A DNA stretch of 35,919 nucleotides from Bacillota bacterium (GCA_023408815.1 JAEYJO010000028.1:1-35919), one strand, 5' to 3'. Positions 1-7,639 are shown, counted from the stretch's first letter. Made by a program: numbers and translations. The notes: generated from the sequence alone by a model not told the origin.

Positions 1-65
1 ACCGCTATAAATATCAGTCGCGAAAGCGGCCACACATTTTTATTATCTTGTCAAGCAAAAATAGC

Positions 66-107
66 AAAAAAAGACCCACACCACGTATTTTGTGATGCGA
101 GTCTTTT
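66..107 (-). terminator. terminator-like hairpin at the left element end
   Basis: AAAAGAC (101-107 read on the minus strand) pairs with GTCTTTT (69-75), with an inner CAC/GTG pairing around 82-94, followed on the minus strand by a run of T. The outer arms are A- and T-rich, so it could also terminate transcription in the plus direction. Confidence 0.5.
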
Positions 108-190
108 CTTAACTTAATGCCATTGGGGATTATCCTGACGGTGTTCTTTTCTATATGGTCCGTTGTCGGGGCAGAAGGTATTTTGCCCCG
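66..190 (-). mobile_element. putative end of a mobile element running off the left edge
   Basis: Read on the minus strand, this stretch has CCGGGGC (190-184), the 19-base motif CCAATGGCATTAAGTTAAG (126-108), and then a hairpin (107-66). The same three parts in the same order occur on the plus strand at 35776-35849. A conserved terminal motif followed by a terminator hairpin just inside the end is a common insertion-sequence design that shields the transposase from read-through. No transposase reading frame is visible in the 65 bases that remain. A second hairpin (167-173 with 184-190, CGGGGCA/TGCCCCG) lies at the outer edge. The mobile-element identity is inferred from the repeated layout; the family is not assigned. 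Confidence 0.45.
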
Positions 191-214
191 GTATTATATT
201 AATTTAAAAAGTTC

Positions 215-242
215 TTGAAAAAATGAAAAATGGTGCTATAAT
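215..242 (+). promoter_or_regulatory. sigma-A type promoter for the carboxyltransferase gene
   Basis: TTGAAA (215-220), a 16-base spacer and TATAAT (237-242) preceded by TG at 234-235, which makes an extended -10. It lies about 85 bases before the start at 329. Inferred from consensus match. Confidence 0.65.
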
Positions 243-328
243 ATTCCTAAATACTTTGAATATCAAAATATTATAAATTCAAATTAAAAATGATTCAATG
301 AAATTCGATGAAAAAGGAGTATCATACG

Positions 329-1963
329 ATGGGCAACAGAAGTTGGGACGAAGCGATAAAGGATTTGGAGGTACGCCGCGAGAAGGCTGCGCTGGGCGGC
401 GGTACTGCAAAAATCGAAAAACAGCACCAAAGCGGAAAGCTCACGGCGAGAGAAAGAATAGAAATACTTTTGGATAAAGGCACCTTTGTGGAAGTGGATG
501 GCTTTGTAGAATCCAGAATCGACGATTTCGATCTGGATAAGCGGCGGGTACCGGGGGATGGTGTAGTGACGGGCTATGGAGAAATCGGCGGGCGGCTGGT
601 ATTTGTGGCGAGCGAAGACTTCACGGTAATCGGAGGAACATTAGGAGAGTACCATTCCTATAAGATCTGTCACATACAGGATATGGCAATGCAGATGAAG
701 GCCCCTATTATCTGTATCAATGACAGCGGCGGAGCGAGAATCGAGGAGGGAATTTCATCACTCAGCGGATACAGCGGCATATTTTTGCGCCATACGAAGG
801 CTTCCGGAGTGATTCCTCAGATTTCTGTCATTCTTGGTCCCTGCTCCGGCGGTGCATGCTATGCGCCGGCAATCTGCGATTTTATTTTTATGGTAAGTGA
901 TATCTCCAAGATGTTCATTACCGGACCTAATGTGGTAAAGACGGTTATCAACGAGGAGGTATCCGTAGATGAGCTGGGCGGGGCGCAGGTACACGCCAAA
1001 AAGAGCGGTGTCGCACATTTTGTTTATCAATCCGAGGGCGACTGCCTTATGGGAGTGAGAAAGCTTCTCTTTTATCTGCCGTCAAACAACAAGGAAACGG
1101 CTCCCGTCGTGAAAAATATAAAGGAGCGTCCCTCGGTTCTGTTCAGCGTGAATAAGGTGATCGAGAAGTTCGGAAGTCTTGGAAAGACGTTATCGCAGGG
1201 GGAAAAAGACAAAGTGAACCGTATCAGGGAGATCGTGCCGGATAATTCCAGACGCGCTTATGATGTGAAGGAAGTGCTGGAATGCATCGTGGATGAAGGA
1301 AGCTTCTTTGAGGTACAAAAGGAATTCGCTGCCAATGCTGTGGTCGGATGGGCGCGAATGGACGGGGAGGTCGTAGGCTTTGTGGCAAATCAGCCCAATG
1401 CGATGGGCGGTTCCCTGGACTATCATGCCTCCGATAAGATTGCCCGTTTTATTCGCTTCTGCGACTGCTTCAATATTCCTTTAGTAACCTTGGTTGACGT
1501 TCCGGCGTTCCTGCCGGGGACGGAGCAGGAGCACAACGGAATCATAAGGCACGGAGCGAAGGTGCTGTACGCTTATGCGGAGGCCACAGTTCCGAAGATC
1601 TCCCTCATCATGCGCAAGGCCTACGGAGGGGCATATATAGCTATGAACTCCAAGGAAATGGGAGCGGACATGGTATTCGCATGGCCCATTGCGGAAATCG
1701 CGGTCATGGGTGGAGACGGAGCTGTAAATATTGCGTTCAAACGTAAAATCAAAGAAGCGCAGGATCCGCAGGCAATGCGCGAACAATGCAAGCAGGAATA
1801 TGAGGATCGATTCTTAAATCCTTATGTGGCGGCGGCGAGGGGCTATGTGAACGAAGTGATTAAGCCGGAGGAAACGAGAGAGAAAATATTAAAGGCATTA
1901 AAGGCGCTGAAAAGCAAATCTGTGGAAAGCCCCTACAAAAAGCATGGGAATATACCTCTGTAA
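329..1963 (+). CDS. acyl-CoA carboxylase carboxyltransferase subunit (propionyl/methylmalonyl-CoA type)
   Basis: Member of the carboxyl-transferase family that moves CO2 between carboxybiotin and an acyl-CoA (propionyl-CoA carboxylase beta, methylmalonyl-CoA decarboxylase alpha, glutaconyl-CoA decarboxylase alpha and relatives). The protein has 544 residues. The N-terminal half carries the first oxyanion-hole segment GPCSGGACYAP (170-180). The C-terminal half carries LPGTEQEHNGIIRHGAK (395-411), GGAYIAMN (433-440) and the AWPIAEIAVMGG segment (451-462). I start it at 329 rather than the in-frame ATG at 308, because AAGGAG (314-319) sits 9 bases before 329 and inside the longer version. Typical members have 505-520 residues; the excess appears as a charged stretch around residues 270-300. 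No biotin carrier, biotin carboxylase or Na+-pump subunit lies beside it, so its partners must be elsewhere and the acyl-CoA substrate cannot be fixed. It is monocistronic, with its own promoter and terminator. Confidence 0.9.
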   Translation: MGNRSWDEAIKDLEVRREKAALGGGTAKIEKQHQSGKLTARERIEILLDKGTFVEVDGFVESRIDDFDLDKRRVPGDGVVTGYGEIGGRLVFVASEDFTVIGGTLGEYHSYKICHIQDMAMQMKAPIICINDSGGARIEEGISSLSGYSGIFLRHTKASGVIPQISVILGPCSGGACYAPAICDFIFMVSDISKMFITGPNVVKTVINEEVSVDELGGAQVHAKKSGVAHFVYQSEGDCLMGVRKLLFYLPSNNKETAPVVKNIKERPSVLFSVNKVIEKFGSLGKTLSQGEKDKVNRIREIVPDNSRRAYDVKEVLECIVDEGSFFEVQKEFAANAVVGWARMDGEVVGFVANQPNAMGGSLDYHASDKIARFIRFCDCFNIPLVTLVDVPAFLPGTEQEHNGIIRHGAKVLYAYAEATVPKISLIMRKAYGGAYIAMNSKEMGADMVFAWPIAEIAVMGGDGAVNIAFKRKIKEAQDPQAMREQCKQEYEDRFLNPYVAAARGYVNEVIKPEETREKILKALKALKSKSVESPYKKHGNIPL

Positions 1964-2000
1964 ATTGCCGGAAAACATAGAATGTTGAAGTCACAGAAAA

Positions 2001-2050
2001 GATGCGGTAAGGAATTCGAAATTCGGATTCCTTACCGCATCCTCTATTTT
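2001..2050 (+). terminator. strong rho-independent terminator after the carboxyltransferase
   Basis: A perfect 15-base stem, GATGCGGTAAGGAAT (2001-2015) with ATTCCTTACCGCATC (2027-2041), and an 11-base loop, followed by a T-rich tail (CTCTATTTT). It also faces the converging FliD-like gene. Confidence 0.85.
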
Positions 2051-2225
2051 ATTTCATAGGAAGGACCTTGTTACGTTGCAGTAGTAAAGTTTCGGTCTCC
2101 TATGAAATAAAAGCACTCCGCGCAGGATGCACAGCTTCGCGCGCGGAACAAAAGCTGTGCTGCTGAAGTATTGGGCCGCGTAAGTGTGCGAAGCACACTT
2201 TTGTTCTAATAGGAAATACCTATTA
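2047..2225. repeat. dispersed intergenic hairpin repeat, copy A
   Basis: It starts with a perfect 15-base inverted repeat (2047-2061 TTTTATTTCATAGGA with 2098-2112). It continues with a CACAGCTT...AAAAGCTGTG hairpin (about 2129-2157), a perfect AAGTGTGC/GCACACTT hairpin (2182-2200) and a TAATAGG/CCTATTA hairpin (2207-2225). The same order of blocks recurs at 9041-9181, and the first arm alone recurs near 6284. It fills the gap between two convergent genes and shows no reading frame I would support. Confidence 0.7.
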
Positions 2226-2243
2226 ATAAATTCACTTATATGA

Positions 2244-3560
2244 TCAGCAAAAATAATTAAACAACATTCCGGTATAAGCGCTCGTAATATAAGGAGTAGG
2301 ATAATTCTTCCCCGGACTCTTATATGCAACGATAGTCTTATTTGCATAATTCATGGGATTGAGCGATATCTGGTCGGTCTTGCGGATTAAGGAATTGGCG
2401 AAGTTCTTAATGGAGGAAAAATCCTCTTTGGCGTAGCTGGATAAAACTGCCGAAGCCAATTCATCCTTATCGATATTGATCGTTCCGTTGTCCTGAATCT
2501 TAAGACCGATAACGTCGAAGCTGCTCTGGTAACGGTCGGTAATTCCCTTCATCTCGCTTAACAAACGGCGGCTGCCGGAAAAATTGTCGGTATAGCCGGC
2601 CATATCCTCTATAAAAGAATTATAACTCTTTAAGAGTGCGTTGATATTTTCTGTCAGGGATTCTACGTCCGTCTTTAAACCGATGGTAGCTGCCTGCCCT
2701 GCCATACTGCTGACGCCTCTTAAGGTAACTTCATAAAGTCCATCGACAGTAAAGGTATTGGATGTCGAAGTACGGGGCATTCCGTTCAATAAAAACCCAG
2801 CATTGGAAGCCGGACGTGCGAGATAATCCAGACCGAAATAAGAAACGGAACCGGAACTCTTGCTCGTATGGTCGTCCGAAACAGTGAAGATGGAAGAACC
2901 GCCGTCCTTCAATCCCTCTGAAATTGAGCTTAAGCGAAGCGAGCTGTTGCCCTTGCCATCGTCGATGACATCTGCCCTCAATCCGATATCCGCATTGGTT
3001 ATCAGCCTTGAAAGGCGTCTCTGAACCTCTCGGTTAGTTTCATTTTCTTTTATATTATACTGGAACTCGTAGTTCAAATCGTTTATACTGATATCGAAAG
3101 AATAGGTATCCGGAGAAAGCTTTGTCTTCGTGTCCGGAAGGAATACTCCGATATTAAACTGACCGGAGGCCAAAGAATTGACTTCAATATTATAGGAAGG
3201 AACTTCCTGATTCCCGGATGCATCGATTTGCTCTCCGATGAAGGAGACGGAGACCATATCCTCGTTGCTGGAATAAGCGGCCTTTTTATTCAAGATCTTC
3301 TCCTCATCCAAGCCGCCTAAGGAAGCGATAGCGCTTCGAAGTGCTCTGGCATCCTCCTTGATTCCCACCGCGAAGGTTTTGGCTTCTTTGCTGGTATCGA
3401 GTTTGTACAGAGGGGCATCCTTATTCAACTTGATAATGGAGTTGTATATGCTGCGAAGTTCGCTTTTCTTGTGTGTATCAAAACGCGAATTCCTGTTAGG
3501 TGCATAAGAAGTCAGATAATTATTATGAATATTGCTTAAAACAGCGCCGTTATAGGCCAT
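2244..3560 (-). CDS. FliD-like flagellar cap/hook-associated protein 2 homologue, orphan
   Basis: A 438-residue protein that resembles the C-terminal part of FliD proteins, which cap the growing flagellar filament. The central region reads FGLDYLARPASNAGFLLNGMPRTSTSNTFTVDG in two conserved blocks (about 242-272), followed by VTLRGVSSMAGQAATIGLK, the usual FliD pattern of inserted beta domains. The segment TDVESLTENINALLKSYNSF (about 298-317) predicts the helical, coiled-coil-forming region. It ends SAYTGMLFNYFC rather than in the usual long C-terminal coiled coil. The start at 3560 is set by AAAGGAGGGG just upstream (3567-3576 on the plus strand). No flagellar genes are nearby, so it may be an accessory cap paralogue or a surface protein built on the FliD fold. 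Family membership is fairly sure; the flagellar role is not. Confidence 0.7.
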   Translation of the reverse strand: MAYNGAVLSNIHNNYLTSYAPNRNSRFDTHKKSELRSIYNSIIKLNKDAPLYKLDTSKEAKTFAVGIKEDARALRSAIASLGGLDEEKILNKKAAYSSNEDMVSVSFIGEQIDASGNQEVPSYNIEVNSLASGQFNIGVFLPDTKTKLSPDTYSFDISINDLNYEFQYNIKENETNREVQRRLSRLITNADIGLRADVIDDGKGNSSLRLSSISEGLKDGGSSIFTVSDDHTSKSSGSVSYFGLDYLARPASNAGFLLNGMPRTSTSNTFTVDGLYEVTLRGVSSMAGQAATIGLKTDVESLTENINALLKSYNSFIEDMAGYTDNFSGSRRLLSEMKGITDRYQSSFDVIGLKIQDNGTINIDKDELASAVLSSYAKEDFSSIKNFANSLIRKTDQISLNPMNYANKTIVAYKSPGKNYPTPYITSAYTGMLFNYFC

Positions 3561-3599
3561 AATGTTCCCCTCCTTTCTCTTGATGAAATAACTCTTCCT

Positions 3600-3629
3600 A
3601 TTATATTATGAAAGCCTGAAATATGGCAA
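3600..3629 (-). promoter_or_regulatory. candidate promoter of the FliD-like gene
   Basis: On the minus strand: TTGCCA (3629-3624), an 18-base spacer and TATAAT (3605-3600), about 40 bases before the start codon. It is a vegetative-type consensus, not a flagellar sigma-28 one. Confidence 0.5.
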
Positions 3630-3650
3630 TATACATAATATACAAATATA

Positions 3651-3768
3651 ACATTACTGTTCGCTCCGTTCTCAGTAATGTATGATTTCTGCATTTAAAT
3701 TCGCTCCGCGAAGCAGAAATCATCGCTTGCATCACATTCTTACGCAGCTTAACAGAAAGTGTTAAGCT
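3651..3768. repeat. chain of three intergenic hairpins
   Basis: Three consecutive perfect inverted repeats: ACATTACTG/CAGTAATGT (3651-3659 with 3673-3681), ATGATTTCTGC/GCAGAAATCAT (3682-3692 with 3713-3723) and AGCTTAACA/TGTTAAGCT (3746-3754 with 3760-3768). The loops of the first two share TTCGCTCCG. Read on the minus strand, the first is a member of the GAACGNAG hairpin family also seen at 13197, 23752 and 33231. They fill the divergent region between the FliD-like gene and rpmG; I see no gene in 3561-3973. Confidence 0.7.
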
Positions 3769-3885
3769 ACGGTGTGAACAGAACCATATCCGGACTATAA
3801 TATATATCGGATGGGAAAAGTAAATTAAGAATAGATTTATGTAAAAATAAATTAAAAAATTCAGGACAAAAACCGCTCTAACCAG

Positions 3886-3914
3886 TTGACGATGCGGATT
3901 TCTTGTGTTATAGT
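3886..3914 (+). promoter_or_regulatory. promoter of rpmG-secE-nusG
   Basis: TTGACG (3886-3891), a 17-base spacer and TATAGT (3909-3914), about 60 bases before rpmG. It matches the sigma-A consensus well. Confidence 0.7.
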
Positions 3915-3973
3915 TATCAAACGAGATTAGTTTTAGGTCTTTTTTTTATGCTCAAAAATTGGAGGAAAAATAT

Positions 3974-4123
3974 ATGCGTACGAGAATTACATTGGCATGT
4001 ACGGAATGCAAGCAGCGTAACTACAATACAACAAAAGATAAGAAAGCACATCCGGATAGAATGGAGACAAAAAAATATTGTAGATTCTGCAAGACTCATA
4101 CTATGCACAAAGAAACTAAATAA
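3974..4123 (+). CDS. rpmG: 50S ribosomal protein L33 (bL33)
   Basis: A small 49-residue protein of the large subunit, beginning MRTRITLACTECKQRNYNTT. Four cysteines in two pairs (C9, C12 and C36, C39) make this the zinc-ribbon (C+) form. It starts at the ATG 8 bases after GGAGG (3961-3965). It lies directly before secE and nusG, the usual Firmicutes order. A longer reading frame in another phase covers the same bases and is not coding. Confidence 0.95.
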   Translation: MRTRITLACTECKQRNYNTTKDKKAHPDRMETKKYCRFCKTHTMHKETK

Positions 4124-4153
4124 TTGGCCCGTAATTTTTGAAAGGAGTACAAT

Positions 4154-4363
4154 ATGGGAGATTCCGCAAATACAGATAAAGCACCGAAGACGGATTTTTT
4201 CAAAGGTGTAAAAACTGAATTTAAGAAAATTACATGGCCGGATAAGGATGCACTTCTCAAACAGTCTACAGCAGTTGTCTGCGCCTCGGTTGTAGTAGGA
4301 GTAATCATTGCCGTACTCGATTTTATTATTCAGTATGGTGTAGATTTCATGACGACGTTATAG
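4154..4363 (+). CDS. secE: preprotein translocase subunit SecE
   Basis: The 69-residue single-span form typical of Gram-positives. The amphipathic segment GVKTEFKKITWPDKDALLKQ (about 18-37) is the conserved SecE cytosolic helix with its TWP signature. One membrane helix follows (about 40-64). SecE clamps SecY in the Sec translocon. GAAAGGAG lies 6 bases upstream. It is co-transcribed with rpmG and, 15 bases later, nusG. Confidence 0.95.
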   Translation: MGDSANTDKAPKTDFFKGVKTEFKKITWPDKDALLKQSTAVVCASVVVGVIIAVLDFIIQYGVDFMTTL

Positions 4364-4378
4364 AGTGAGGGTGGATAA

Positions 4379-4894
4379 ATGTCAGAAGCAAATTGGTATG
4401 TAGTGCATACCTATTCCGGGTATGAGAATAAAGTCAAAGCCAATATTGAGAAGACAATCGAGAACAGACATCTGGAGGAAGAGATTCTGGAGGTCCGTGT
4501 ACCTATGCAGGACGTCGTGGAGATGAAGAACGGCGCTAAGAAGAATGTTCAGAAAAAGATGTTCCCGGGTTATGTTCTTATTAATATGGTAATGAACGAC
4601 GACACTTGGTATGTTGTCAGGAATACGAGAGGTGTTACGGGCTTTGTGGGTCCGGGAAGCAAGCCGGTACCGCTTACGGAAGCAGAAATGAAGCCTCTTG
4701 GCATTCGAATGGAAAATATTTCCGTGGATTTTGCAGAGGGAGATACGATTGCGGTCGTTGCCGGAGTTTGGAAGGACACGGTGGGTGTCGTACAGAGAAT
4801 CGATTACGGCAAACAGACGGCTACGATTAATGTAGAGCTTTTCGGCAGAGAGACGCCGGTCGAGATTGGTTTTGCAGAAGTAAGAAGGATGTAA
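4379..4894 (+). CDS. nusG: transcription termination/antitermination factor NusG
   Basis: A 171-residue NusG. The N-terminal NGN domain begins NWYVVHTYSGYENKVKANIE (5-24) and contains MFPGYVLI (61-68), RNTRGVTGFVG and the KPVPLTEAE segment. The C-terminal KOW domain lies around VVAGVWKDTVGVVQRIDYG (about 124-142). NusG binds RNA polymerase and couples it with Rho or the ribosome; in Firmicutes it can stimulate pausing. The length is normal. It is the last gene before the leader of the L11-L1 unit. Confidence 0.95.
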   Translation: MSEANWYVVHTYSGYENKVKANIEKTIENRHLEEEILEVRVPMQDVVEMKNGAKKNVQKKMFPGYVLINMVMNDDTWYVVRNTRGVTGFVGPGSKPVPLTEAEMKPLGIRMENISVDFAEGDTIAVVAGVWKDTVGVVQRIDYGKQTATINVELFGRETPVEIGFAEVRRM

Positions 4895-4950
4895 GCGATA
4901 TTTTGTCGGAATTCTTTTTCCGATTGAAATATAAATCAGTAACAGGAATA

Positions 4951-5049
4951 GCCCTGGGGATTTTTTCAGGGCAGTGGGAGCATCATCCCATCGGCTTTTA
5001 CCGTATGGAGGATGAAGCGCCAGACCACAATATTTTAGGAGGTGCCAAA
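4951..5049 (+). promoter_or_regulatory. putative L1-responsive mRNA leader of rplK-rplA
   Basis: The nusG-rplK gap holds a GCCCTG/CAGGGC hairpin (4951-4956 with 4967-4972). After it, GTGGGAG (4974-4980) can close with ACCAC (5024-5028), just before AGGAGGTG (5037-5044). A GTGGGAG...ACCAC...GGAGGTG arrangement in front of rplK is what I remember of the Firmicutes leaders thought to bind L1 for autoregulation. The pairing is visible; the regulatory role is inferred. Confidence 0.5.
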
Positions 5050-5475
5050 ATGGCAAAAAAAGTAGAAGGATATATTAAGTTACAGATTCCTGCCGGAAAA
5101 GCAACACCGGCTCCACCGGTTGGTCCAGCACTTGGACAGCATGGTGTTAACATCGTTGAATTTACGAAACAGTTCAACGCCAGAACAGCGGATAAGGGAG
5201 ATACGATCATCCCCGTTGTTATTACGGTATATGCAGATAGAAGCTTCAGTTTTGTTACAAAGACTCCGCCTGCAGCAGTACTTCTTAAGAAAGCATGCAA
5301 CCTTAAGTCCGGTTCGGCAGTGCCTAACAAGACGAAGGTAGCAACGATTTCCAAAGACAAAGTGAAAGAAATCGCTGAGCTGAAATTGCCTGATTTGAAT
5401 GCGGCTTCCATCGAAGCGGCTATGAGCATGATCGCAGGTACAGCAAGAAGTATGGGCATTACAGTAGAAGATTAA
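5050..5475 (+). CDS. rplK: 50S ribosomal protein L11 (uL11)
   Basis: A 141-residue L11 with an N-terminal domain containing the conserved proline-rich PAGKATPAPPVGPALGQHG (14-32), where thiostrepton-type drugs and factors contact the L11-23S stalk, and a C-terminal RNA-binding domain ending AGTARSMGITVED. The frame stays open upstream to a TTG at 4903, but AGGAGGTG at 5037-5044 and family length place the start at ATG 5050. It forms a two-gene unit with rplA. Confidence 0.96.
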   Translation: MAKKVEGYIKLQIPAGKATPAPPVGPALGQHGVNIVEFTKQFNARTADKGDTIIPVVITVYADRSFSFVTKTPPAAVLLKKACNLKSGSAVPNKTKVATISKDKVKEIAELKLPDLNAASIEAAMSMIAGTARSMGITVED

Positions 5476-5534
5476 TAACAAGTAAAAGTGGGAGGCAATG
5501 ATGATTGCCGGTTGAACCATAGGAGGAATTGACA

Positions 5535-6224
5535 ATGAAACATGGAAAAAAATATAATGAAGCTGCAAAGCAGGTAGACCGTTCCGTTCAGTATGAAGCA
5601 GCAGATGCGATCGCTCTCGTAAGAAAGACTGCTACCGCAAAATTCGATGAGACGATTGAAGTTCATATCAGAACAGGCTGTGACGGACGTCATGCAGAAC
5701 AGCAGATTCGTGGTGCCGTTGTATTACCTAACGGTACAGGTAAAGAAGTAAAAGTATTGGTATTCGCAAAAGGAGACAAGGCTTCCGAAGCAGAAGCAGC
5801 AGGAGCTGATTTCGTAGGCGGCGATGAGCTTATTCCCAGAATCCAGAACGAAGGCTGGTTAGATTTCGACGTTGTTGTTGCTACCCCTGATATGATGGGT
5901 GTTGTAGGACGTCTCGGTAAGGTTCTCGGACCGAAAGGTTTGATGCCTAACCCGAAGGCTGGAACGGTAACGATGGATGTAACCAAGGCAGTTAATGATA
6001 TCAAGGCTGGTAAGATCGAGTACAGATTAGACAAATCCAACATCGTACACGTACCTGTTGGCAAGGCTTCCTTTACGGAGGAGCAGCTGTCACAGAACTT
6101 CGGCGCGTTGATGGAAGCGATTGTAAAAGCAAAACCGTCAGCATTGAAGGGACAGTATTTAAGAAGCATTACGCTTTCTTCCACTATGGGACCGGGCGTA
6201 AAGGTTAGCGTAGCGAAGTTCTAA
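5535..6224 (+). CDS. rplA: 50S ribosomal protein L1 (uL1)
   Basis: A 229-residue L1 that builds the mobile L1 stalk and represses its own mRNA in bacteria. Conserved segments include ETIEVHIRTGCD (about 39-50), LGPKGLMPNPKAGTVT (about 134-149) and GKIEYRLDKSNIVHVPVGK (about 160-178). The start is ATG 5535, 8 bases after AGGAGG (5521-5526); a TTG at 5529 in the same frame is too close to that site. It is followed by a terminator rather than rplJ, so the usual rplKAJL string is split here. Confidence 0.95.
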   Translation: MKHGKKYNEAAKQVDRSVQYEAADAIALVRKTATAKFDETIEVHIRTGCDGRHAEQQIRGAVVLPNGTGKEVKVLVFAKGDKASEAEAAGADFVGGDELIPRIQNEGWLDFDVVVATPDMMGVVGRLGKVLGPKGLMPNPKAGTVTMDVTKAVNDIKAGKIEYRLDKSNIVHVPVGKASFTEEQLSQNFGALMEAIVKAKPSALKGQYLRSITLSSTMGPGVKVSVAKF

Positions 6225-6247
6225 TATGCGTTGCTTGTAGAGTTTGC

Positions 6248-6287
6248 AAGGGCTGCCGCACTAAGAGATTAGTGTGACAGCCCTTTT
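6248..6287 (+). terminator. terminator after rplA
   Basis: AAGGGCTG (6248-6255) pairs with CAGCCCTT (6278-6285), with an inner CACTAA/TTAGTG stem (6259-6264 with 6269-6274), then TTTT. It ends the rplK-rplA unit. Confidence 0.8.
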
Positions 6288-6310
6288 ATATCATAGGAAA
6301 GCCCTTGTTA
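6284..6310. repeat. partial copy of the intergenic repeat (first arm only)
   Basis: TTTTATATCATAGGAA followed by GCCCTTGTTAC closely matches the left arm and adjacent bases of copy A (2047-2073). The right arm and later hairpins are missing. It lies between the rplA terminator and the capA promoter, whose -35 box begins 3 bases later. Confidence 0.5.
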
Positions 6311-6312
6311 CT

Positions 6313-6340
6313 TTGACGTGTGAATGAATTGTGTTATAAT
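6313..6340 (+). promoter_or_regulatory. promoter of the CapA-family gene
   Basis: TTGACG (6313-6318), a 16-base spacer and a perfect TATAAT (6335-6340), 39 bases before the start codon. Shows the gene is transcribed separately from rplA. Confidence 0.7.
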
Positions 6341-6379
6341 TACAGTGTTGCTATAAAAATCAGCAGGAGCTCATAATAA

Positions 6380-7639
6380 ATGAAGAGAACCCGGAGAAGA
6401 AAAACACACTTCCTGAATATCTTACTAACCTTCTGGATAACTTTTGCCGGAGTGGTGATTATAGGAGTTGCAGGAATATTGATATATAATACCATTGTGG
6501 GGAAAGCAGATGCGGTGGCACTTTCACCCTCCGGTTTGTCGGAGGTCGTTTCACATATGTTTTCGGAGAAAATACCGGAGGCGAAGGCGGGGGAAGAGGC
6601 GCTTGCTCCAAGCGGACGATATGGAGAGATTCTGGCGGATGAAGAGTATATGGCCGAGAACAATATTTACGCGAAGGAGGCAGCTTCGGCTGAAGAGGTA
6701 ACGCTGTCCTTTGGCGGGGATATACTGTTCGACCCGAGTTACAGCGTTATGGTAAAACTGCTGCAGAGGACAAACGGCATCTATGACAGCATATCTGCGG
6801 AATTGCTGGACGAAATGAAGAGCGCGGATATTTTAATGCTGAACAATGAATTCCCTTATTCCGACAGAGGAACGCCGACGCCGGAGAAACAGTTCACCTT
6901 CCGGGCAAAGCCTGAATCTGTAAGTCTTTTGGATGATATGGGGGTGGATATCGTATCGCTTGCCAACAATCATGCGTACGATTACGGAGAGACAGCGCTG
7001 CTGGATTCCCTGGATGTCTTAAAAGAGGCGGGGATGCCTTATGTAGGGGCGGGCCGTAATCTGGAGGAAGCAGCAAAGCCTGTCTACTTCATTATCAACG
7101 ATATAAAAATAGCCTATCTGTCCGCTACTCAAATTGAGCGTCTGGACAATCCCGATACCAAGGGCGCGACGGATGACTCTGCGGGAGTATTCCGGTGCTG
7201 GAATCCTGAGGGCCTTTTGGAAGCGGTAAAGGCGGCGAAGGAAAACAGCGATTTTGTGGTGGTATATATTCATTGGGGAACAGAGAATACGGAGCAGTTA
7301 GATTGGGCCCAGCTGGATCAGGCCCCGAAAATAGTAGACGCGGGAGCAGATTTGATTATCGGCGATCATCCCCACTGTCTTCAGCCCATTCAATATGTGG
7401 ATGGAGTTCCGGTGGTATACAGCCTCGGCAATTTCTGGTTCAACTCCAAGCAGGTGGATACCTGCCTGGTAAAAGCTGCCATCGATGGGAATGGATTAAA
7501 AAGCCTTAAGTTCATTCCGGCCCTGCAAAAGGACTGCCGGACCTCTTTGCTGGAGGGGGAGGAAAAGGAAAGAGTACTTGCCTATATGCGATCCATCTCT
7601 CCCGGAGTGAACATCGATGAAGAAGGATTCATAAATTAA
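6380..7639 (+). CDS. CapA family membrane-anchored protein (metallophosphatase fold)
   Basis: A 419-residue protein with a basic N-terminus (MKRTRRRK), one membrane helix (about 13-37), a linker to about 105, then an extracellular PGA_cap domain with a calcineurin-like phosphoesterase fold. Visible motifs are FGGDILFD (111-118), NNEFP (155-159), LANNHAYDYG (194-203), HWG (298-300), GDHPHCLQP (328-336) and SLGNFWF (348-354). Relatives include the PgsA/CapA proteins of poly-gamma-glutamate capsule synthesis, but no pgsB, pgsC or pgsE partner is near, so a capsule role is unsupported. The start follows AGGAGC (6364-6369). It sits between rplA and rplJ, which are normally adjacent, with its own promoter; whether this is common in relatives I cannot say. 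Confidence 0.85.
   Translation: MKRTRRRKTHFLNILLTFWITFAGVVIIGVAGILIYNTIVGKADAVALSPSGLSEVVSHMFSEKIPEAKAGEEALAPSGRYGEILADEEYMAENNIYAKEAASAEEVTLSFGGDILFDPSYSVMVKLLQRTNGIYDSISAELLDEMKSADILMLNNEFPYSDRGTPTPEKQFTFRAKPESVSLLDDMGVDIVSLANNHAYDYGETALLDSLDVLKEAGMPYVGAGRNLEEAAKPVYFIINDIKIAYLSATQIERLDNPDTKGATDDSAGVFRCWNPEGLLEAVKAAKENSDFVVVYIHWGTENTEQLDWAQLDQAPKIVDAGADLIIGDHPHCLQPIQYVDGVPVVYSLGNFWFNSKQVDTCLVKAAIDGNGLKSLKFIPALQKDCRTSLLEGEEKERVLAYMRSISPGVNIDEEGFIN

Noticed and set aside
3903..4211. 102-codon reading frame on the plus strand overlapping rpmG
   Set aside because: It is a different phase over a clear L33 gene, has no ribosome binding site of its own, and its sequence matches nothing I know.
4903..5049. 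In-frame N-terminal extension of L11 from a TTG
   Set aside because: The extension is not part of L11, covers a structured leader, and the strong AGGAGGTG lies just before ATG 5050.
4382..5056. 224-codon reading frame antisense to nusG
   Set aside because: It is opposite a conserved gene, its composition is His/Arg/Ser-rich as expected for an antisense shadow, and it lacks a ribosome site.
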